Source: Chenopodium formosanum
Taxonomy: Eukaryota; Streptophyta; Magnoliopsida; Caryophyllales; Amaranthaceae
DNA: 64,000 nucleotides
Direction of reading: 5' to 3'
NCBI GenBank assembly: GCA_024500155.1
Contig: CM044874.1
Span: 47,466,384-47,530,383, forward strand
The notes beneath the pieces were generated by a model. The model was not told the DNA's origin and ran no database searches. It saw nothing but the letters and a program-made list of their open reading frames with translations. Shown piece after piece: positions 22,292-33,552 of this stretch; position 1 is the stretch's first letter, and every line of letters starts with the position of its first letter. The position numbers and the translations under genes were made by a program.

Positions 22292-23787
22292 CTAGGCATA
22301 GAACTTCTTGAGTTGATCCAAGTTGGTTAAATTGTGGAAGCCGTTACCGTCTATGTCTACTAATTGTGCCGCTCCACCAGACAAGATGGCTTTAACAATG
22401 TACGGGCCTGACCAATTTGGTCTGAATTTTCCTCTTGGATCTAACACATTTTTACGAAGTGCCTTAAGTACTAGGTCACCCTCTTTGATATTCCTGGTCT
22501 TGACTTTTTTATTAAAATGTCGCGCCATACGCTGTTGGTAGGTTTGGACATGATGCAAAGCTGCCAAGCGTTTTTCATCAAGTAAGACCAGTTCGTCGTA
22601 TCTTGCTCTAATCCAGTCGACTTCATCTAGTTGGCTTTCCAATGCGATTCGAAGAGAAGGGATTTCGAGCTCGATTAGTTTTACAAATTCAACTCCATAG
22701 ACCAACGAGAAAGGGGTAGCCCCCGTTGATGTAAGAACAAGGTTCGATAACCCCAAAGGGCGAAATGTAGCTTACTTGGCCAATCCTTGTAATTTTCTTT
22801 CATCTTTTCGATGATAGTTTTCTCATTTTTGTTGGCCGATTCGACTGCACCATTTGTTTGTGGTCTGTAAGGTGATGAACTGTGATGCTTCATATGATAT
22901 TTCTGTAATAATTCCGCGCATTCGGCTTGGAAATGTGTTCCATTATCACTGATCATCTCATGTGGTACCCCATAGCGGCATATGATATTTTTCTCAACGA
23001 ATTGAGCTACATGTTTCGCCGTCAGCTTAGCATATGAGGCAGCTTCGACCCATTTGGTGAAATAGTCGATTGCTACGAGAATGAATTCATGCCCCCCTTG
23101 TCCTGGTGGTGTTATTTTTCCAATGATGTCAATGCCCCAAGTGGAGAAAGGCCATGGAGAAGTATATGTGTAGAGAAGCGAAGGTGGAACATGCTGTAAA
23201 TTTGCGTAGACTTGACACTTCATACATTTCTTGACGTATTCGTGACAATCTCTCTCCATGGTAGTCCAATAGTAACCTTGTCGTTGAATCTTTTGGACTA
23301 ACATCTTTGCATTCATGTGTGTTCCACATATACCGGCATGCAGGTTTTCCATGGTTTTATGTGCTTCTTTCTTGGCTATGCATAAGAGATTTCTTCCCAT
23401 TGCAGTTCTCTTGTGGAGTTCTCCCCTGATGAGCACATACTGTGAGGCCAGGAGCCTCAAAGCACGGCGTGCCCTTTTATCAGTATTATGAGGGTATTCT
23501 CCTCTTGTCACATAATTAAGGATGTATGTATACCATGGCTCTTCATCTTCTTCTTGTGGTTCTTGTTCATCGTCAAGTGCGTGAACATAAGCCGGCTCAT
23601 ATATTCTTTCTATGGTCAGTGGCATTCTGATTGTATCAGTTGGAATTCGCACCATTGATGCTAATTTAGCTAAAGCGTCGGCGAATTGGTTTTCTTCTCT
23701 TGGCAAATATGTATATTCCACTTCATCTAGTTGCTCTGTGAGAGTTTCTAAATGAGCTTGATACGTAGCGAGACTTTCACTTCTCAC
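22292..23787 (-). pseudogene. RNase H end plus integrase of element O
   Basis: The first frame (23787-22681) starts inside the RNase H domain (YLPREENQFADALAKLAS) and runs through the integrase. Counting from its first codon, the zinc-binding residues are H150, H157, C188 and C191, and the catalytic triad D220 (WGIDIIG), D281 (ISDNGTHF) and E316 (NGAVESANK) is intact. The C-terminal part (22756-22292, from PFSLVYGVEF to NLDQLKKFYA) is in another frame, so a frameshift lies near 22700. Integrase inserts element DNA into the host genome. No protease or reverse transcriptase precedes it. Confidence 0.85.
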
Positions 23788-23963
23788 TTTCCATCTCTTG
23801 GAGATTTGCTCATCTGTTCCTTAATCTTGTCCATTGCAGCAGTAGTGACATTGTTTTGATTGTCTTGTTCTACCGTGCTGACTCTAGTGGTGAGTGTCTG
23901 CATCATGTCAGACAATCTTTCAATTGTCCTGTTGAGGTTCTCGATGTCTTCCTTAGTGGCCAT
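23784..23963 (-). pseudogene. Gag N-terminal stub of element O
   Basis: From the ATG at 23963, about 59 residues: MATKEDIENLNRTIERLSDM, then a polar, heptad-like stretch that could form a coiled coil. It stops at 23784, where the sequence runs straight into the RNase H domain of pol. The deletion removed the rest of gag, the protease and the reverse transcriptase. The open frame extends upstream to 24119 without another ATG. Confidence 0.6.
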
Positions 23964-24475
23964 TGGTTGAAAGTAGACTGGAGATGGATCTTGTGGAGAT
24001 GATTGAGGTGGTTTCCTTGTACGCCTCTTTGGTATAAGAGGTTGTTGAGGTATGGACTCGAACCGTAACAATCTACCCCTGCTTCTTGACCAAGTGCTGT
24101 GACACCGAAACAAACACACCTTTAATGACCAAACTTAACCTTAACCCATCCGGAAAAAGAGAAATTTTTTTTTTATTTTTTATTAAAAATCTATAATTTT
24201 GAAATTCTACTTGTTTTTTTTTTTTTTAAAAAAAAAAAAACTTATGGGAGGATACCATCCGACTTACTCCGATAAAAAAAAACACAAAAACAAGACTTCC
24301 CTAAAATACGGTCAAAAAGTGGTGCACGACTTACAGAAAAAAGTATGAACACGATATGTGAGTGATTAAGTGAGGTTATAGACGCATGTTTTGACCGTAT
24401 AGCTAGACATGACACAAAACTGGACATAGCATTCGCACAAAAAAAAAAAAGACTGACAGGACACCTTCCTGGGCA

Positions 24476-24546
24476 CCGTGTCACGGTGCAGACTATCGTG
24501 TCACGACACTGTTCACCGTGGCGCGGCAGAACATGCCGTGACACGG
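24476..24546. repeat. Four CCGTGWCACGG units, 20 bp apart
   Basis: Centres 24481, 24501, 24521 and 24541 (CCGTGTCACGG, TCGTGTCACGA, CCGTGGCGCGG, CCGTGACACGG). In the second unit both arms changed together (C to T and G to A), so the palindrome is kept. Confidence 0.95.
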
Positions 24547-25064
24547 TGCGCAGTTCCAGGTCAGTTTTGTGATTTTTCCAGATTTTAACCGATTTTAGGT
24601 CCGTACTAATTTCTATGTGAGAATAAAAACCCTCGGTCATGGGTTAAACAAAAGAGCAAACACATGAAGCTTAGCACCAAACAACCACATAGCATTTAGG
24701 CACGATGAGGGAAAAAAAAAAGTTCGCAACCTAGAGTCAAGATCTATGTTCAACTATTGGTCAAGCTTTGGGTGTCAAAAGGGTACCATGGTTAAGAGTT
24801 TGGACGCGTTAGCAAGGAAGCCTCCCTTGAGGGTGTATGCCAACGGGCGGCTCCGTGAGTTCGTGATGAAATCGAAATTGACTCCATGGTTTGGGTGGAT
24901 TTAATAACTCGGATGAACCCTTATTTCCATGAGCGTTTTTGGGTTGATAGAGCTTAAATCCCCCGGGGCTAAGACGCATGTAGAACACATACGTTTTTTC
25001 AGAAAAATCGAATGAAGTTGACTGTGAGGAAAGAAAATAAGCCACCGGACTAATTTTAGGATTG

Positions 25065-25155
25065 TCGTGACACGACAAAAATTCCCGTGTCACGGTACTG
25101 TGCACCGTCAGACGGTGCACTGTACCGTGATACGGAAGATTTTGCCGTGGCACGG
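25065..25155. repeat. Five CCGTGWCACGG units, 20 bp apart
   Basis: Centres 25070, 25090, 25110, 25130 and 25150, each interval exactly 20 bp, between the 5' LTR and the gag stub. The first unit is TCGTGACACGA, again changed on both arms together. Confidence 0.95.
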
Positions 25156-25370
25156 CAGTCAGAAGATCTGACTGGTGCCCTGTTTTCCTTCGCGCGCAAC
25201 CAAGTGATCCAATTTTTCCTACGGGACAGACCTGAATGCGACGTTAAAACGTCTATGCAGATGCAAAAATGCCAAATTAATCTCAGGAATATTTTTTCAA
25301 GAATCTTTCAAGTCTCATCCACTCATCTTAATTAAATACCGATCACTCAAATTGATAAATAATCAAGAAT

Positions 25371-25392
25371 CCTCCCCAGTGGAGTCGCCAAA
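25371..25392 (-). other. Primer-binding site of element O
   Basis: TTTGGCGACTCCACTGGGG on the minus strand, two bases from the end of the 5' LTR. This type of site pairs with the 3' end of a host tRNA to start reverse transcription and is common in Tat/Ogre elements. Confidence 0.8.
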
Positions 25393-25393
25393 T

Positions 25394-27085
25394 TGTAGGC
25401 GTCGCTCGAAGTGTGCCTACGTTAAAAGCATGTTGTGAATATGCTTGACACTCTTAGGAAGTGGGAATTGACACAATACGATTAGGGACAAATAAAGTAG
25501 GAAGCCGCTAACAAGTTTTTAAGGAACTTGTAAACCGTTCACGGATTATAAAAGGCAACCACGATAAAGGGACAACGATAGGAAACAACGATTGACCCGT
25601 AAAGGTTACACCCCATTCATAATCCATGAGATTACTTACTCCATATGGTTCGGAACCACGAAAGGAGGATCGAGAATGATGGTACGAAGTGAGTCATGGA
25701 GTCACATTCGCCCGTATTGGCCTCTACTCGATTCTTATATTGAAAAGCATTCCTGTGATCTCAAAGGCATACAAACAAAATATTCAATTCGCTCCAAACT
25801 ATTATTAAGCTAAATTGGTTTAATATTAATGCAACATATTATTCTAAAATATTTGTGATCACTTGATTAAACAACAAGATTAAAAAGGAACCTAAACCGA
25901 TTGTCCAAATTATCTTATTAGGCGTGATTTTCAATTACATATTCCCTTTAAACATGCAATATGGTGATAAATAAAAAATATAATAGAATTAACATTAATA
26001 TTGAAAGCAATTTAATCACAATTCCAATAACATAAAATTGTTTAAAAATTAATAGAAATAAAAGGAACATGATCCTTATTTTGATTCTGTTTGTTTGCAA
26101 CTACAAAATAATAAACGAGTTAGTAACTTCAAGGAAATAATAAAACAATAATTAAATTAAATTAAATAAAGTAGAGTTGATTTGGGGCCAAACCCTCAAA
26201 CAGTTCTACCTTTCACGCCTTGGTTTAAGGACAGAACCACGAGTAAAGTATGGACTCCTTTGAGTACTTGAAGAAGGAATTTTGAAGTGAAAAGGGTAGG
26301 CTAGTGTTTAGGCTAAAGCATAGAAGAGAGAAAAATGAATCAGAGAATTACTCGGTGCCCCGTACATCAGAAATGAGGGGGTATTTATAGGGAAAATGTG
26401 CTGAGGGAGCACACGGAACCCTAAAATGATAAAAACCCTAAAAAAGTATCACGTGACACGGCAAACTGTACCGTGACACGGGAAGTCCCACCGTCAGGCG
26501 GCACACTTTCCCGTGACACAGTACATTTTTGGTGTGACGCGGGAAATTTTTCAGAAAACGGGAAAGAAAACGCGTTAAGGGTTTACGCGGAAAAGACACG
26601 GAATGTCCCGTGTCACGGGAAATCCCACCGTCAGCTGGGAAGGATTCCCGTGACACGGTGGCAGTCTGCCGTGGCGCGGCAGTTTCCAGTCTATTTTCCG
26701 TCTAAATACATTTTTAACCCTAATTTCATTCGGCATTTTAAGTGCCGATTGATAATTTCGGGCCTTTTCTGACTTATTATTATTTGGGCTAAAATAAGAA
26801 AATAATTAAATAAAAATAAATAAAAGGTTTGGGCCAAAAATAAATAATAAAAAAATAAAATAAACAAGGTTTGGGCTAAAATTAAATAATAAGTTTGGGC
26901 TGAAATTAAAACTATGCTTTTACCAAACATCAAGACTAATCCATGGACTATTCAAAAATATGAATTTAACCAAATACGATTTTTTAAGCACTCTCGGGAT
27001 TAAATACTTAACCCGACCAATAGTGGTGGTGAAAGGTCGTTCATCATCGGGTTTGGTTTTGGGGAGACATTTTTAGGTGTCTACA
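25394..27085 (-). repeat. 5' LTR of element O
   Basis: 1692 bp, near-identical to 17814-19486. It carries the same nine-unit palindrome array (about 26450-26690) and TATA box, and adjoins the primer-binding site, which makes it the 5' copy. Confidence 0.95.
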
Positions 27086-27107
27086 GTGTGGAACACCAAA
27101 AAAAAAA
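27086..27107 (+). mobile_element. SINE 3' tail
   Basis: GTGTGGAACACC followed by ten A. Joined to 17671-17813, it restores ...ACCTGGTGTGGAACACC plus a poly-A tail, a plausible SINE end with a GGTGT...ACACC hairpin. Confidence 0.75.
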
Positions 27108-27184
27108 TTATCTTTCATTTTTTAGTGTAAGTTTAGAAATTCTTGATAAAATCATGGTAAATAAGTGTAATTAATGAATATATA

Positions 27185-29768
27185 TGATCGCGGGTTAGAT
27201 AGGCCGTTAAGCTACTACCCTAACCAAATTAATCATTTATAATACCTAAATCTACACTAAACTAGTTAGTGGCAAGTAAAGGGTCGAACCATTAGGGAAG
27301 CACGCTAATTCAACATCAAATATCACTAATGCAAGAGTGAAAATAAAGGGGATTGTTTTTGTTGGTTTTGTTGAGTAAGAACACTAAAACTACAAATAAG
27401 CAAGAAAATGATGATTAAAATCAATAGAAAATGACACTAGGGATACGGGGGTGTCCAATATGATTAGAAAGAGGAGAATAATGGTGATTATCATGAAACA
27501 TGTACCAAAGAACACAAGATTCTACCTAAACAATTCATTCTCATGCAATAGTCTAGGCAAATCAATGAAAGAGGTCTACACTAATAAGGATCATTCTCAT
27601 GCATCCTATTAGTTACAATCAAATCAAAAGAATAAAGAAGCACAATCCATAAAAACTCCACTTTAATAACTCATTCTCATGCAATCATTAAAATAGAGGT
27701 GATCCTAATCTAGTTCAAATTACTTTCATGCATTTAAACTAGAAAACATCAAATAGAGTGCAACAATAATCCCAAGCTAATAAAAATCATGTCTTTCATC
27801 AATATATGGCATAAGTTCAATCCAACCATCATCATTCATCCAATATCAACTCATATCTTCCAACCCTTTCCCCTAGCCAAAATTTTAGCCTAGAGAAGGG
27901 AGATTAAACACAATATCAAAACTAGAAATAAACTCAAAACAAAACATGATTAAAATCAATGAAATCAATAACAACTAGATGAAATAATTATATTAACAAG
28001 AATAAACAACAATAAAACAAATAAATAAAAGTAAAGGAAAGGAGAAGAGATTACTAAAGAAAGGATTTATGAAAGATGAAAACTTGAATTTTTGCTTGAT
28101 TGAAAATTAAACTTGAGCAAAGTTGAATCTTGGAAGAAAATTGAGCAATAATCTATTTTCTCTCTCTAAAAATTATCTCATCTAACCCTAAGAGAGAGAA
28201 ACTCTCCTCCACTAATTAAGAAAAATAAAATAAAAGAGCCTCCTTTTAATTCCCCCCAAAAATGGGTATTTTACTTTGCTAAATAAAAGAAAAAGAAAAG
28301 AGAACCAAAAGAAAGGAAAATAAAAATAAAGAAAAGAAAAGGAAATAGAAAAAGAAATAAAATAAATAAAGAAAATAAAACCCAATCTCCTCCAAACCGT
28401 CAGCCTCCTCATCTTCTTCTATTTCAATTTGGCTGCTCTTGAATCATCATCACCACCGTTTGATCGTCTTCATCAATTATCACCAACCATTTTCATCTTC
28501 AATCATCACCGCTCATCATCATCATCAATCATTAAGCTTGAAATCAGGCCATTCGATATTAATGAGCACCTCCATTCACGTGCAAATCACGTGAGAATTG
28601 ACAAAGATAAGACCCACAACGGAGCGGCCGTGCAAGCCAAATCGGAGCGTCCACTTCGTAAGAAAGAGCGCCCGTTCTAGTGGGTGTCGAAATTGGGGCT
28701 GATTTGGAGTGAATTTGCGGGCTTCTCATTCGGGCTTTGAGGTGGCTGACGGTGGTTCTGGTGCTGCAATTGTTGCGCGGAGAGGTGCATTATGGTGGCA
28801 GCTCAATTGCGGCTGTGAGGGAGCAATTGAAATGCGGGTTGGTTGGTGGTTGTTGGGGGTCAATTGTGGCGGGTTGCTGCTGGTGCTGGTGAATCCGGTT
28901 GTTGCTCGGGCTTTATGGTGGCTGTGGGGTTGTGTGAGGTGGATGAAATGGGGGTCTGATGGTGTGTGTTTGTTGCTATGGCGTGTGTTTGTTATTGTTG
29001 GGTGGATGTGGTTGGGATGGTGGTGCGCTGGTGAATGTGGTTTGCGTGAGGTTGGAGTGTAGGGGCAGCGTTGCTGCTGTAATTGGGATTGTTGCTGGCG
29101 GTTTTGGCGGCTGTGGAGGCTGAGATTGGTGGTGGTTTGGTGAGTGTGTGACGGTGTTGCGGTTATTTGACGGTGGTTAATTGTTGTTGTTTGATGGGGA
29201 ATTGGGAGCAAATTGGCTGGTGTGCGTGGTGTTTGCGTGGCTAGAGGTGGTTGTTGGGGTGGTGTAGGATAGTTGAGGGTGTGGTGAAGGTTTAGGTGGC
29301 ATCAACTATGATGGCTTGGAAGGTTTTGAATTGTGAAATTTGACACATGACTCAATCCCGAACACCAAACTTGATTTGAACATGAAAACGGAGCATCAAC
29401 CTGAACACACCTACAACCAAAAACAATCACGAGGGTAGATTGACATACAAAATAAAAATAAAAATAAAGTAAAACAATGTAAAATAAAATGCTAAACTAA
29501 AATAAATAAGAAAAAGAGAAAAGCTAGAAATTTATTATATAACAAGAACTAAAAACTTAAAATATAAACATAGAAAATAAGAGAATTTACATAAATTAAG
29601 AAAATAAGCTAGAAACTATTAAAAACTACTAAAATACATAAAATAGAGATCAAATAAGGAAAATAAGAAAAAGAGAGAAATAAAGCGTAAAACTAGGGAA
29701 ATTATTAGAAACTAAACCGGAAAATAAGCATAAAAATACCCTAAAAGTGACATAAAAGTCACTTATCA
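27185..29768 (-). mobile_element. Solo LTR, Athila-like gypsy, 2.6 kb
   Basis: On the minus strand it starts TGATAAGTGACTTTTATGTC at 29768 and ends CCCGCGATCA at 27185, with a 5 bp duplication ATATA on both sides (27180-27184 and 29769-29773). No gag or pol inside. The start forms a small hairpin like the one that opens the G LTR at 43633. GGTGG- and CATCATC-rich stretches (28430-29300) give long open frames on both strands, but they look like low-complexity shadows. Confidence 0.7.
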
Positions 29769-29817
29769 ATATATCATTATACTTTCCTGTTTTAGCTTAC
29801 ATAGCCCTTAAGGCTAC

Positions 29818-30314
29818 TGATTTGGGGTATTTAATACCCCCAAGTGGACTAATAAGAGAGTGACACGTTTTGCTCTAGTAGACGTCCAAAAGACCCTCCA
29901 GATGCGTGACACGTGTCACTTAGATATCCCTCCCTTGAAATGGCGACCTTCAAGGCCCAAACTTCGAGGGCGCCGCAAAACGGCACTGCCCTAATCCCTA
30001 GGTCATCAAAACCTAGGGTAGGGCACACTTTCCAAGGTTCCTATAAATAGGGACATTCCCCTCATTTATAGGGACACGTTACAATTCCAATCATTATTGA
30101 GATGTCGTTCCCAAGAAACAGACATCACCTGAGTTTGGAATCCGAGCAGAAAACTTAATTTTCGCATGTTTTATTCCGAATCCATACTAACTTAATCTTC
30201 GGAGGCGGACCATCGACCGTTCGGTGCTTCGTTTGTTTTGCAGGTACAGGCGTCCTTGCTAAATCCAGTCTTGAGCTGTAACTCTCCCAAGGGACACAAA
30301 AAAATCCTAAAACA
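29818..30314 (+). repeat. 5' LTR of Tat element T2
   Basis: 497 bp, TGATTTGGGG to CCTAAAACA, related to the T1 LTR. It has GTGACACGTGTCAC near 29905, TATAAATAG at 30042-30050, and is followed at once by a primer-binding site and gag. The 5' flank GGCTAC would be one target duplication; the other is outside the window. Confidence 0.85.
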
Positions 30315-30334
30315 TTTGGCGCCGTCTGTGGGGA
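30315..30334 (+). other. Primer-binding site of T2
   Basis: TTTGGCGCCGTCTGTGGGGA directly after the LTR. Sites of this type are common in plant Ty3/gypsy elements. Element R has the related GTTTGGCGCCGTCAGTGGGG. Confidence 0.85.
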
Positions 30335-30347
30335 GAGTACCTCTAAG

Positions 30348-31177
30348 ATGGCTTCACAAGAGCAACCTGTGCCGCCTCTAGAGACCAACCGACCTCTAGA
30401 AGAAATAGTGGTCCAGACGGACCATGACTCAGGTGACGATGGAGAGATCGAAACCTATGTGGCCCTAGACGGTCCACTCATCTCTAAGTGCCTCCGTCAC
30501 AAAGACAGGCGGGAGCGCAATGCTAACGAAGCAGGTCCTAGCAGGCCCCCTGGACCATCGAGTTAGCCTTCAGGGCAGCCGGATGATCCCTCCCAGGCGG
30601 CAGGATCAGCCCCATTCACCCGCGATGAGCTCTTGAAGTTCCTGAGCAGCCTAAAGGGTGAAATTAAGGGTCTAATCAACAAGCGGACGACTTCTCCTAC
30701 AAAGGAACAATCTCCCACCAAGCCTTCTCAATCTGGAAAGCAAAAGTCGGTCCGGGACCGAAAGCCGACTCCTCATACTTCTCCAAAGGAGAAGGCTTGA
30801 CCTCAGTTTGACCTTTCAAGACTCCGTTTCCCAAAAACAGTGACAAGAAAAGCCATCCGAGCAACAAATCCTTGCCTGATGCTCGTCAGTACATCGACCA
30901 GCTAAGGACTCGGCAGCTATCAGAGTCGGCTTCTACGTTTACTTATCACGATAGCTTTCAAAATACCTCTGTGAGGAATTCTCCTTTTGTGAGGAATTCT
31001 CCTTCAGGACTGGGGACCCCAACAAGCGGCCCCCTCGTATATTCTGGGCCCCATATAATCAATTCGGCGTAGTATATGGCACAACAACTATACCGGCCGC
31101 CTGCTTTGCCCTACATCCAGCCTGCCTTCTTCGGAGGATAGGCGGCATACAGCTACTGCCTTTGGACTAGCAGCTTC
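30348..31177 (+). pseudogene. Gag of Tat element T2, 5' part
   Basis: ATG at 30348 (MASQEQPVPPLETNRPLEEI...), then a charged, proline- and serine-rich N-terminus with an in-frame stop near 30566 and further stops or shifts before about 30870. A later piece reads MPDARQYIDQLRTRQLSESA. A short duplication (GTGAGGAATTCTCCT) lies near 30970-31005. Copia element X inserted at 31178 (TSD GCTTC); gag continues at 63318. Confidence 0.75.
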
Positions 31178-32491
31178 TGTTGGGGTTTGGTGAGTCCGAC
31201 TCACCGCGGAAACAACCCCGACCCAAGGAACCACTCGTAATTAATAAAACCATAAAGCATAAATAAATAAACAAAAGAAAAGGAAGAACGAATCATACCC
31301 TTGAAGCGAGCTTCGCCCTCTCAAAACGGGCTCTTACTTGAAAGCCTTGAGCACCGCAAATGCCGTGCCTCCAACGGTATCCACCCACACAGGACGAACA
31401 CGACTTTTTAGGTCCGCTACCTTGGAGTTAGAAAGGTCCGACCAAATCCCAAGTGTTAATGGAGTTTAAAAGTTTTTCCAAAATATGGAATGCTCTTTCT
31501 AACTCCCACTCAAGCCCTTTACTCCAAATCCCAAGGTTAGTATTTATAGAGGAAAGTATGAGTGGGAATTTCTATCCCATCAATGTGGGATCATGAAATT
31601 CCACAAATTAATTTAAAGCTAAATTAAATTAAAATTGCAAACTAATAATAAATCTACAAGTGGCATTACCATGTGAAATGTGTTGGTGAGGACCACATGG
31701 AGAGTAGGGGACCATACTTGCTCCCCACTCAATACTCTCCTTGTGCCACATGTTCTTACCCACTTGCTCCCATATTCCTCAAGCTTCCCCATAGTGACCG
31801 GCCCTATGGCCCAGCCACGAGCCCAGCTTGAGCCCAGCCCCGCACCAAGATGTGGGCTGCTGCTGTGCGCGCAAGCCACGCACTTGGTGCGGGCTTGCTG
31901 CTGAGCGTGGCTGCTAGTGCGTGCGCTGCTAGCACGCCTAGCTTGCGGCAGCTAGCTGCTGCACGCACCACGTGCACGCGACTGCTAGCTACTGCTGTGC
32001 GTGGTTGCTAGCACGGTGCGCTAGCACGCACCTAGCCAGCCATGCTAGGCTAGGCTTGGTGCGCTTGCAAGCCACCTATGCTTGGACATTTTTGCCCCTA
32101 GCATTCGGATGCTCGGGGCACTCCGATGCTAGGGGTATTTTGGGAATATGGTCGATTTATTATTGTTTTGCGCGTCTCGTCTTTTTATTATTTTTGACTC
32201 GACTTCCGACGACCGGTTTCGACGCTCCAAGCTCGAATTACCGACGTCTAAATATTTAACTAATTTTTTCCGAATTAATTCGTCGAGTCGGTTCGTATAT
32301 TTTGCTTGGGTATGACCCGAAGGGTTCAGTCAAGATTAAGCTGTAATATTAATTATATTAATATTACTGATCGGAAGCGGCCTCCACCCAGGCATTCCGA
32401 TCACTTGACCTTACTGAATGTATTAGCTTTCTAATAATTCTGAACCCGCTATCAGAATAATACACTTGTTCGAAGGACTCCATTTCTTTCA
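31178..32491 (-). repeat. Copia LTR C1 (3' LTR of element X)
   Basis: 1314 bp, minus orientation, from TGAAAGAAATGG at 32491 to CCAAACCCCAACA at 31178. The left flank is GCTTC (31173-31177), identical to the right flank of LTR C3. Its sequence is closer to C3 than to C2, for example in the first 200 bp. A minus-strand polypurine run (CAAGTGGGAGAT) adjoins it at 32492. TATA (TATAAATA) on the minus strand lies near 31543. The GCTAGC- and CACG-rich block at 31850-32050 yields no gene. Confidence 0.9.
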
Positions 32492-33552
32492 ATCTCCCAC
32501 TTGTCCTTCCGGACAAGTGTGCATTTAGTGTATATCCCCTTTCCTATGTCTCTTCATGTCTCTTCATGAACTATAGAGTAAGATTACTCGTCATCTATGT
32601 TACGTCCAGAAGTGTTTCTTGAAATCCGAGTTTGACTGTCAAGAAGCAGATGATTTCTAAAATCCATCTGAGCACGACCAGGCATTTTCACAGTCTCGCT
32701 CTTCGACAGGCCTTGTAAACAAAAAGACATGTTCCATATTGTTAGTAGGGGACATTTCCAGTCTTGTGATGTAGCTTCTCTTACTAAGAGGACCTAGCCG
32801 CCCGATATCTGTCGTTATAATCCCCAGTTACGGCAGACGTTTGGCGGATAGCAAAGCGGACTAGTACACAAACAAGAGACCTCCCACTACTTATGATCAA
32901 TGAAAAGAGTTCCGATAGTAATAATGAGAAAAATACTTATGACGATTTTAAATCTCTTAAAGTATTCTCATAGGTCGATCCAGTATGGTTCTAAACCAAT
33001 ACCTGTGCAAATGATTTATATCCTCATAGCACAAGAAACGGTGCTATAAATCATACTACACACTAATCTCTAATGGTCATTAATCGTCCACAAAAAATAT
33101 GACCTTGATTAGGGATAATTTTTGATTAAAATATTCAATGTTCACTTAATAGGTGTTTCTTTATCCAAGCCATTGACTTGATACCCTATTTTGAATATTT
33201 ATTAAAATCGAATGGACTCATTATTTAATTCTAAACCAAAATTAAATAGAGACGGAGTGAATTAAATTGCATGAAAAATTTTAATTATTCCAAAAACTGA
33301 ATGGTTCATCTTAGTGCTTTACATTAACATTGTCCAAAATTTAATTAAAACACTATAATATGGAAATCAAAGCCAGTTCGCGACATGCTTGATTCCCATT
33401 GCCTTAATGTGTTTGTTGTGCTTCACTTGAGACAAGGGTTTAATAAGTGGATTGGCTACATTGTCATCCGTTCCCACTTTGCAAATTCTGATATCACCCT
33501 CTGTCTTCCATTCTCGAATCATGTTTAATCGCCTCTTGACATGTTTGACCTT
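32492..33552 (-). other. 3' internal region of copia, no coding sequence
   Basis: AT-rich stretch between the end of pol and LTR C1, with the polypurine tract at its left edge. The matching region is missing from the second copia copy at 44243. The X/Y recombination point probably lies here or close by. Confidence 0.5.

Larger units (their letters stand above)
17814..27085 (-). mobile_element. Ogre/Tat-like LTR retrotransposon O, internally deleted
   Basis: 9.27 kb on the minus strand. LTRs of 1.67-1.69 kb start TGTAG and end CTACA. It has a PBS, polypurine tract, gag stub, RNase H end plus integrase, and a 3' region with a 67 bp tandem repeat. Protease, reverse transcriptase and most of gag are missing, so it needs a partner element to move. 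It split a SINE: the flanks share GTGTG (17811-17815 and 27086-27090), with the first two bases of the LTR overlapping the left copy, probably after loss of one TG. About 49 copies of an 11 bp palindrome run through it. Confidence 0.9.

Noticed and set aside
18853..25155. CRISPR array or bacterial repeat
   Set aside because: Units are 11 bp with 9-10 bp spacers in a plant retrotransposon; no cas genes, no fitting repeat length.
28429..29211. Open frames on both strands of the 27185-29768 LTR
   Set aside because: Low-complexity CATCATC and GGTGG repeats inside a solo LTR; no domain.
31619..32259. Ala/Cys-rich frames in copia LTRs (also 40191-40493, 62545-63156)
   Set aside because: They follow the GC-rich island in all three LTRs and differ by frameshifts.
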